Source of the DNA: Mortierella sp. BCC40632
Lineage: Eukaryota > Mortierellomycota > Mortierellomycetes > Mortierellales > Mortierellaceae
Direction: 5' to 3'
Assembly: GCA_011634665.1 (NCBI GenBank)
Contig: WAEK01000001.1
Coordinates: 2,726,001-2,790,000 of the forward strand
DNA length: 64,000 nucleotides
Every line of letters starts with the position of its first letter. Position 1 is the first letter of the stretch. The position numbers and the translations under genes were made by a program. The notes beneath the pieces were generated by a model. That model saw only the letters and a program-made list of their open reading frames with translations, was not told where the DNA came from and did not search any database. This document shows positions 56,755 to 64,000 of this stretch, piece by piece.

Positions 56755-59282
56755 ATGAACATAGATCAGGATCGCAGTACGTTGACAGCTACTCATCCAC
56801 GATGCAGTGTGACAAGACTAGCTCAAAGTGACTAGAGGATGCAAATTCATATCACTTGGATTGATTTAACCGACTTTGCCACCATCTCATGGACGACTTG
56901 TAGATCAGTCTAATGGGGATTCCGCTAAAGGCAGTGATCTGGACCATCTCTTCGACCTTGATGACAAAGACGTCTTAAAGGCCTACGGTACCAGGTAGTT
57001 CTCAGCGACCTTTTTACAGAAACAGAACACACAGTCGAGCGCCATAGCATGTTATGAAGGACTTGTCGTCGACTGACTACCCATGGTCATCTTTCTATCG
57101 ATCCAACAATAGCAATATCGACCTAAATGACCAGTTGAAACTATTTTATCGTCACTTCTTTCCCTTGAAACAGTTCTACCGATGGCTGAACTATCACACC
57201 AGTAAAACTACTGCTCCGATACCTTGCTCTGGAAAAAATATTTTGCTGCAGTGGATAATCTTGTCGCATTTTTAGAAGACTGACTCTACTTGCCATGTAT
57301 TCATGGGGCCTATTTCTCTGATAGCAAATGCGCCAACCAAGACCTTTATGAACCGAGAGATCTCTTTCAAACTCTTGGGTGATCCTGTCATTCGATTTCT
57401 GTCCTATAAGACTATGGCTGAGTTCAAACAGGATCTGAATCGACATCGACCCACTAAGATCGACTTGGGTGCCGTATACAACATTCGTCCTAGGGATAAG
57501 AATTCTGTGAGGGCTTCGTTCTTCATCCCCGTCTCCAAAGAGCTTGTGTTCGATATCGATATGACGGATTACGATGACATCAGAACATGCTGCTCAAAAG
57601 CCAATGTCTGCACAAAATGCTGGGAGTTCATGACAGTTGCTATGAAGATCATTCACGCTGCATTGACAGGTATATGGATACCTGTTTTACATTTTGCATT
57701 GTAATCTCGATACCGGCCGATTGCATCGGGTGTCACAACTCCCCCGTTCTGACTGACTCTCCACTAAACAAACTAGACGACTTCGGATTCAAGCATATTC
57801 TGTGGGTGTATTCAGGACGTCGTGGTATTCATTGTTGGGTTGCAGATGAAAGAGCACGCCAACTAAACAACGAGCAACGAAAAGCTATTGTGTCGTATCT
57901 TGAGGTCATCAAAGTAAGAGGCTTCTCTGCGGATAAAACTCTTCTGGATATTGCTCTTTTCTTCTCCTTCAAATCCACTAACTGTTTTATGTCATAACCA
58001 CAGGGAGGTGCCCAGCAAGGGAAAAAAGTCAAATTGCCCAGTGTCCTTCACCCATCGTTAAGGTACAACAACAGTCCAGGAACTTTTTTGTCAATTCAAA
58101 GCTCGTGATGTAAATTTTTCAGCACTGACAACCACATCTTAATCTATCATTTCTAGCCGCTCACTGGATATTATTCATCAGCATTTCCCCAATATTGCCT
58201 TCAAGACTCAGGATATTCTGGTAGCCCCTGAGAACTGGGGAAAGGTCCTTGATGCTATTCCGGATGATGCCATCAGAGAAAAGATCCGTGAACGATGGGA
58301 GGACGCACCAACACGATCACCCTCACAGAAATGGAAAGATTTGCAAGATATCATTGGAGAGGCCATTGCAGAGGTAACAAGACCCATCTGCTTGTGTAGC
58401 CACTCACGCAGGGTCAGACATGTGCTTACTCTTTTGGCTTTTGCAATTTACTCTGGTACTCTGATAGACGCCAAAGAGGAAGCTTACACTGGAGAACATA
58501 CCGCGTGATATCATGTTCCAATACACATACCCTCGTCTGGATGAGAAGGTCTCGACCAACATCAACCATTTGCTCAAGAGCCCATTCTGCGTCCACCCAG
58601 ATACAGGTACGCAAGCGCTGAAAGAGTCATCCTTGAATGAGTTCGTTTGTCTAATGGCCTTTACTATTGAGTGACTCGGCAATGCGCATCGCTACAGGAT
58701 TGCTCACATCTTTCTCTTGATGCTCTGCAACTCTATTTGCTTCTTCCCCCGCTCTCTTCCCATCTTCACCTCTCCATTCTCTTGTTTATGTCATTCCTTT
58801 ATGACAAAGGCCGAGTATGCGTTCCTATCCCAATCGAGACGTGCGAGGAGTTTGATCCAATGTCACCCCCTACCGTACCAGACTTGGTCAAGGAGTTGAA
58901 TGAGTATGACGCTAGACATACGTCGACTGGCGACAAACCCGAGCTTGAAGGTAACCTTAGAAACTCGTGTGATAACATTGGTCCTAATGGGATCCGAAGA
59001 TGAAGTTGACTCACTTTTACTATAACACGTAATACACCTCTTTTCAGGTTGGGAAAAGACTTCGCTCCGGAAGCACGTCGAAGTATTTGAGCGGTTTGTG
59101 GATGGTATTATCGGCGATATTCAAGAAAAAAAGCTAGGTAGGTTGCTAGGACTGCATTTTTTTTTCTTTTTTTGTTCAATTGAGGAAGGAAAGAGTATGC
59201 ATGAAGTATACTGACTGTCAACCCTATAGAGGGAGGGGTACCTATTCCTTCAGTTGAGAAGTCGCGATCATTAGATTTCTAA
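56755..59282 (+). CDS. PRI1: DNA primase small (catalytic) subunit
   Basis: Synthesises RNA primers for DNA polymerase alpha. Exons: 56755-56776, 56904-56994, 57113-57201, 57325-57669, 57777-57913, 58004-58062, 58157-58373, 58468-58606, 58810-58950, 59048-59137, 59230-59282; in phase, 460 residues. Conserved blocks: [39 protein letters not shown], the catalytic [13 protein letters not shown] (D144, D146), zinc-binding [43 protein letters not shown] and VCVPI. An acidic N-terminal extension of about 40 residues ([15 protein letters not shown]) comes from exons 1-2. I prefer this start to the internal ATG at 57054 because the intron 56995-57112 has a good donor, a CTGAC branch site and preserves phase. 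Typical length is 410-420, so the extension is real but modest. Confidence 0.93.
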
Positions 59283-60136
59283 ACCATACTCAGCTGTGGG
59301 AAAGGATATATATTCTTCCACGGGAAGTACTGTCCGCCCGAGGAGGTCTGAGTAGGGAGTAGGGGAGGGGAGGCAGTCTTGGCATGCCATATAGTCCAAC
59401 CCAATCCAATGCATTGCTCAAGGCGTTCATTAGCAGGGAGCTGCTCAAAAAGTGGGCTTAATAAACTTGTACCATTACCACAGCCACCAGTCAACGAAAA
59501 CGTTAAGAATCGGAATCCTCGGGATCTTGAAGGGCGCGCCACTTGCTCCGAGGATTGCAATGCCTATTTCCGTACGGTCAACCGAGGGTGTGACTCGGAT
59601 CTGACCGAGGTATAGAGTTAACGAAAGTGTAGAGGGATGAAGGAGAGGTGAAGCGGTAAAGAACCATTTGTTGTGCTGGACAGAAGAGGACAGCCGAGGA
59701 GGACAAAGCACAGCGCAAGATACAGGCAACTCTGAACGGAGGTGAGAGCCGGACTCTGAAGGTCCCCCTTCTCCCTCTGCGCAGGGCTCAACAATTTTTT
59801 TTTTGTATTATTGACCTTTGGCCCTTCCCAGCCCTCACTTGATTCTTCGGTCCACTTGGAAAGAGCCAACTGTCTAGCCTGGTTGGGTCTGGCCCTGCTT
59901 TTGTTCTGTGAATGCAAAGTCCAAGGAGGGAGAGAGGGTGCTCTCAACCTAACAGGCTGACTTTCTTCCAGGCGAGATCTCAGCATGAAAGCAGCGTGCA
60001 GCCTGGCGTCTCGCTTGGTGAATGTTTGACTTTTTTATGTGGCGTATGTGTGGTGTATATAAAAAAAATAGTGCACGCCCGTGGTACTTTGCACAGTGCA
60101 ACGACAACCCATCAGGAGTTGACACATTTCGATGAT

Positions 60137-60202
60137 GGGCTTTATTTTTAAAAATGCCCGGCAACTCAACGGACGTTCTTATTGTTTCCAATAGAACGTC
60201 CG
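60137..60202. repeat. Two adjacent inverted repeats
   Basis: First, GGGC...GCCC arms around an AT palindrome (TTTTTAAAAA), 60137-60158. Second, left arm CGGACGTTCTTATTG (60170-60184), a 4-nt loop, and right arm CAATAGAACGTCCG (60189-60202), perfect except for one missing base. Could be protein-binding palindromes or a terminator-like RNA hairpin. Confidence 0.75.
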
Positions 60203-61596
60203 GATATCCAGGTCTCAAGCCCAACTGGCATGTGGATTTCTCATCCCGCCAAGGACTTATGAAAGACAGTTCTGGCGAAGAGTGAAAAGGGGAGAAGATA
60301 TGGTAGAGGAGGGAAGAGATGGGGGGGGGGGAGAGGCGTTGCACTCTGTGGGTGAAAGCCAAAATTGTGTGGGGGAGACGAGGAAAGACGAAATAAAAAG
60401 TAAGAAACATGCGATCAGAGGGTAGGGAGAACATCTCGTGCACAGAGTTTGGCAAAACAGTGTTTCCTTTTCCGTGGGCTTTGTCTACCCGTTCTCTTCA
60501 CTTACCACAAAAGACCCCATGCATGCGCGTGATTTTGGGTATTCGCGCGCTGGTCAATTGAATTGGGCCTGAGAGAGGTCAATACTGGGAAACAGTGGCA
60601 GTGTGCATCAAGGATTCGGGGTAGGTCGCGTTGCCCCGAGAATGAAGAGATGTTGAAGCGACACACATTCTTTCCGAGTTCCCATTCGTAGAAGAGATGA
60701 AAGAGAAGAGAGCTGTCTGAAATGGCTGGCCGAGTTGTGGAAAGGAGACCGAGACGGATAAGAGCTGAAGGAAAACACACCACAGAGGCTTAAATCGAAA
60801 GAAGCTTTAAGAAGGAAGTGTGTCTATTTCTATTCCACGAACAACGGTCCTTGCTTAATGAAGCTGCCGAACTGACATTTCCCGCAGCACTGTTGTTATT
60901 CGACACGAAATCTTGCGATCAATGTCGAGACTCCGATCCCTTGTGGAGGATCTGGATCTGGATCTGGACCTTGTCCCTGGATCCGATCTTCAAGGGCTGC
61001 ATCCTGAACAAGCGGCGAACTAAGGCCTGTACACCTTGGCATACCACAGGGTCGCTCCCCTGATATTTCGTCCATTTTGGCGCATGCACACGATTGGCAA
61101 GTCGCGTCTCAGGGAAGACGTAAACTCTGCGCAAAAAAATAAAAATAGTGTACAACAGGGTGGACAGGCGCAATATGCAAATCTCGACAGATTTGTCAAG
61201 CAGGCATCAGTGGTAAGAGAGGAGATAGAGGAGAATGAGTGAGTGAGTGAGTGAGAGGCCGGGCCGCCGGGCCAGACTCGGAAAAGGCAATATGCGGTGT
61301 CGACTCCACAAGGGATAGAGAGAGAGAGAGAGAGAGAGACGACAAAACGCGCAAGCAGTCCCTGTCTGTCATGGCGGCCATGCGGGGGTAGGAGCAGTCC
61401 AGTGCGTCCGATGTGCATGCGGCACCTGCTGTAGCTCCGATCGCCCACCATCCCGCACCCCATACCCTTACTCGTCATTCTGGCCATTCTCCAACGCATT
61501 CACCCGCGCGCTGATACGTTGCTTGGTCTGGCCTAGTCTTTTTCCCTTTTTTCCTTTCTTCTCTTTCTTTCCTTTTTCTCTATCTCTATCTCTCTC

Positions 61597-61675
61597 TTTT
61601 TTTCTCTTTCTCTTTCTCTTTCTCTTTCTCTTTCTCTTTCTCTTTCTCTTTCTCTTTCTCTTTCTCTTTTCTTTT
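61597..61675. repeat. TTTCTC hexanucleotide microsatellite
   Basis: About twelve copies of CTTTCT, with CT-rich flanks from 61540 to 61840, 370-440 bp upstream of the Zn2Cys6 ATG. Pyrimidine-rich tracts are common in fungal promoters. Confidence 0.85.
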
Positions 61676-62039
61676 ATCTCTTTTTTGTTGTCTCTTTATT
61701 CACCCACGGCGCTTTCTTTTTCTTTCGCGCCCTCATCTTGCCCCTCCTCGCTTTCCCAATCTTACCCTCGCTCTTTCTCTACTCTCACTCTCACTCTCTC
61801 TTTGCCAAACCCATTTTTTCGGCTCTCACCTGCCCCTCTAATTGGTCATTAAATCCCATTCTCCGGATCACCTCAGCCCATCCGCCCATCCTGCCCGCTT
61901 CCATCGCCATTAACATCTCTTCCTCCCCTTCCAGTCTCAACTCTCATACTCACTCCCGTTCCCAAAGCGGCCGATCGAATGCTGCTCTTGGTCCAGTTCT
62001 TCTAAGTCTGCATTCCTCGTCCTTCTACCTGGATGAACT

Positions 62040-64000
62040 ATGGCCGACCCTGCTCCCCCTACCCTTGGCATCGCCCTGCCGCCGACATCTGTGCTAAAGA
62101 TCAGAGACGCCTGCTTGCCATGCCGTAAACAGCGATCCAAATGCGATGGCCAGCCATGCTGCGCCCGTTGTGCTCGTCTCGAGCTTGAATGTACCTATGT
62201 CGAGCTAGTCAAGGCCCCAACGCCAGCCCCAAAAGAGCCATGGCAAGAGTTCCTTGCTACAACCGGTACGAAGCCAGAGACCCTCGAGATCCCTGCAAGT
62301 GAGCTTCTCAGTGACCCTTCTGTTGTCCCCGTTGCGGATGCCACCACCTTCCCCTGGCAAAAACCAAAGATGACCCGACGACGCAAGCAGACCTCCTCCG
62401 TGCGCTGCACTTGCTCCACTCCAACCACGCCTTCATCCACGTCCATGTCCACGTCCATGCTCGATCCTGCTGGCCAGGACTCGTTGCTGCAGTCGCCACT
62501 CGCACAGGATGTGTCCGATCCCTTCTCTATGAGCCCAGATCCCCAGTCAACTACTGTTCATTCCACCAACTCTAATGCGACTCCAACTGCAGAGACGGGT
62601 CAGACCGGTGCCAACAGTAAGCGCAAAGGTCGATCAACATCCGGCTCGTGCCGAGTGCATCAACCGCACCTGTTCAATAAACAGTCGCGGTCAACAGGAC
62701 ATGGCTCGCAGGCAGGTGCCTCGCCAACCTCGATGGGAGTATCTTCCTCGACATCTGTCCCAGATGGCCTTGGTGCAGGACCGAGCGGAGCCCCTGCAGG
62801 ACTTTTGCCAGCAGGGCATCGTCATCGCCCTCCCCCAACCGAGCCAGCACCGCTGCCAACCGCAGTGATCGAGACGTCCGAGAAAATCAACAATCTGAGC
62901 TCAAAACTCTCTCGGCTTTACCTCTTCCCGGACACAACTCAGCCGCCACTACCACCACCGCCCCAGCTTGCCTTCCTCCAGTCCCGCTCATTGTCGCCTG
63001 TGTTGCAGTCGCACCTCATCCAGCTCTACTTCTCATACTGCTGGCCTACACAGCCAATCTTGGATCCACATACTTTCATGGCCCGACTCGCTGCTCAGGA
63101 CTATTGCACCCCTCCCCACCCGCTCCTCATTGCTGGCATGTGTGCCGCGGCAGCTCGATGTATTGACGATGCCGATATCGAAGCGCTCTGGGAGGAGCAC
63201 GACCTTCCAAACCCAACTTACCCGAGTCATGCCAATGGCGAGCCGCGTGTCCGGTCTGCGCGCGACATGATCTGTTCTATCGGCGATTACTTTGGCTCCC
63301 TTGCTAAGGGCTATTTACGGACAGAGCTGCCTTTGGTCCAGTCGCCTGACCGCTCTGGAGGCATGGGTGACCCGCTGACGGTGGTTCAGGGACTGATTAT
63401 GATGTCAACCTGGGATGCATCTATCGGGCGGCAACGGGAATGTCAGGCCTGTGCGGCACTTGCGCTGCGTATTATGATCGCAGGAGGTTGGCACCTCATG
63501 GACCATCCCAACGGTGATGGGTGTACAGATAGCAGGATTAAGATGTGGGGCACGCTAGAGCGCGAGCTGGCTCGACGCTGTTGGTGGTTTGTTTGGGTTG
63601 CTGAAAAATGGACAGCTGCAATCCTTACTCAGTATGTGGTACGTTCCGCTCATTTTTTTTTTTTTTTTTTTTTTTTGAGGTATTTCAACCTGTATACCTG
63701 TGTTGGCTAATTCTTCCGGACTGACCTTGTCCAACTCTTGTCTTATAGACTCTACATCTCTCTCTTTGTGAGACCCTTTCGTTACCTCGCGAGTTCCGTC
63801 AAGGAGATCCAAATGACACCTTGACGGTGCGCTACTTTCAGCAGAGCATTCAGGGCGCTTATCTTTGCGGGGCCATTATTCAACTCCACTATCATCCGTA
63901 CGAGGCTGAAGACGGCACCGAGTACAATCATGAGATTAGTGTGGAGGATTACCAGAGATTGGAGGCTCGACTGAACGAAATCGATACTCACCTTGAAGCC
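62040..64000 (+). CDS. Zn2Cys6 fungal transcription factor (3' end outside window)
   Basis: Nuclear sequence-specific regulator. Exon 1 62040-63638 and exon 2 from 63749 stay open to the window edge (617 residues visible). The zinc cluster is canonical: C25-x2-C28-x6-C35-x5-C41-x2-C44-x6-C51, with an extra Cys at 40 beside C41. A long Ser/Thr/Pro-rich linker follows (TRRRKQTSSVRCTC and later poly-Pro). The fungal-specific transcription-factor domain begins near residue 310: LIQLYFSYCWPTQPILDPHT, then MMSTWDASIGRQRECQACAA and LERELARRCWWFVWVAEKW, the typical helical blocks. The predicted intron 63639-63748 carries a 25-nt T-run. Target genes and inducer cannot be told from sequence. The start is the first ATG (MADPAPPTLG). 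Confidence 0.9.

Larger units (their letters stand above)
59283..62039. other. Intergenic region with hairpins and CT-rich promoter
   Basis: 2.7 kb before the Zn2Cys6 gene. It includes two adjacent inverted repeats (60137-60202), a (GA)n tract at 61315-61338 and a long (TTTCTC)n pyrimidine block. Open frames of 80-168 codons on the minus strand have no domain and mirror biased DNA. A large promoter for a regulator is plausible. Confidence 0.45.

Noticed and set aside
57054..57201. ATG at 57054 as start of the primase
   Set aside because: It lies inside a well-formed intron (donor CAG|GTAGTT, CTGAC branch site, acceptor at 57112). The upstream exons join in phase to a plausible acidic N-terminus.
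61020..61499. Minus-strand frame of 159 codons
   Set aside because: Largely a translation of (CT)n and repeated TCACTCACTCAC sequence; no domain.
1..64000. tRNA, rRNA, CRISPR or transposon genes
   Set aside because: I looked for T-loop-like motifs, repeat-spacer arrays, reverse transcriptase and transposase motifs and saw none. A tRNAscan or HMM run would be needed to exclude small RNAs.

Overview
The window looks like nuclear DNA of an early-diverging filamentous fungus. My best guess is Mucoromycota/Mortierellomycota. The genes are intron-rich, mostly with GT-AG introns of about 60-300 nt and short exons. The proteins are fungal or opisthokont housekeeping proteins (SUI3, profilin, PMP3, CreC, Rmd5, Ppn1, Bcs1, MOZART1, PRI1), plus a Zn2Cys6 regulator. 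Long poly(A)/poly(T) runs sit in introns and intergenic DNA. I saw no bacterial operons, CRISPR arrays, rRNA, tRNA or transposons. The lineage is inferred from this gene content, not shown by a marker gene.

Layout. 1-259: C-terminal end of an unrecognised + gene. 2.1-3.9 kb: eIF2-beta (+). 4.4-6.2 kb: acidic Ett1/Nro1-like protein (+). 6.4-8.0 kb: profilin (-). 8.8-12.1 kb: PAXBP1/GCFC-type splicing factor (+). 13.0-13.5 kb: PMP3 proteolipid (+). 14.6-18.4 kb: an unusual protein (-) joining a CDP-glycerol glycerophosphotransferase-like domain to an endonuclease/exonuclease/phosphatase domain. 19.3-23.6 kb: seven-transmembrane receptor with a very long cytoplasmic tail (-). 25.9-29.3 kb: CreC/WDR20 WD40 protein (+). 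30.2-34.5 kb: large disordered poly-Q protein (-) with a Bni4-like C-terminus. 38.3-40.6 kb: Cid1-type nucleotidyltransferase (+). 41.3-43.5 kb: Rmd5/Gid2 (-). 44.3-46.2 kb: BTB protein (+). 46.8-48.9 kb: endopolyphosphatase Ppn1 (-). 49.5-50.4 kb: TMEM128-like protein (-). 51.0-53.7 kb: Bcs1 (+). 53.8-55.5 kb: GPATCH8-like protein (-). 55.7-56.3 kb: MOZART1 (+). 56.8-59.3 kb: primase small subunit (+). 62.0 kb to the end: Zn2Cys6 transcription factor (+, partial).

The genes are independent eukaryotic units, not a pathway cluster. Several pairs share a divergent promoter (profilin/PAXBP1, RMD5/BTB, TMEM128/BCS1, GPATCH8-like/MZT1). Others converge with short gaps; BCS1 and the GPATCH8-like gene have stops only 40 bp apart. 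Exon models were built by hand from splice consensus, reading-frame phase and remembered family sequences. Phases close exactly for all multi-exon genes except the 5' end of the fusion gene.

The most unusual objects are: the glycerophosphotransferase-EEP fusion; a 57-bp tandem repeat that duplicates that gene's final codons and stop; a Cid1-type enzyme with Glu in place of the third catalytic Asp; a BTB domain interrupted by a long acidic insertion; a profilin whose stop codon stands alone in the last exon; and a probable GC-AG intron in RMD5.
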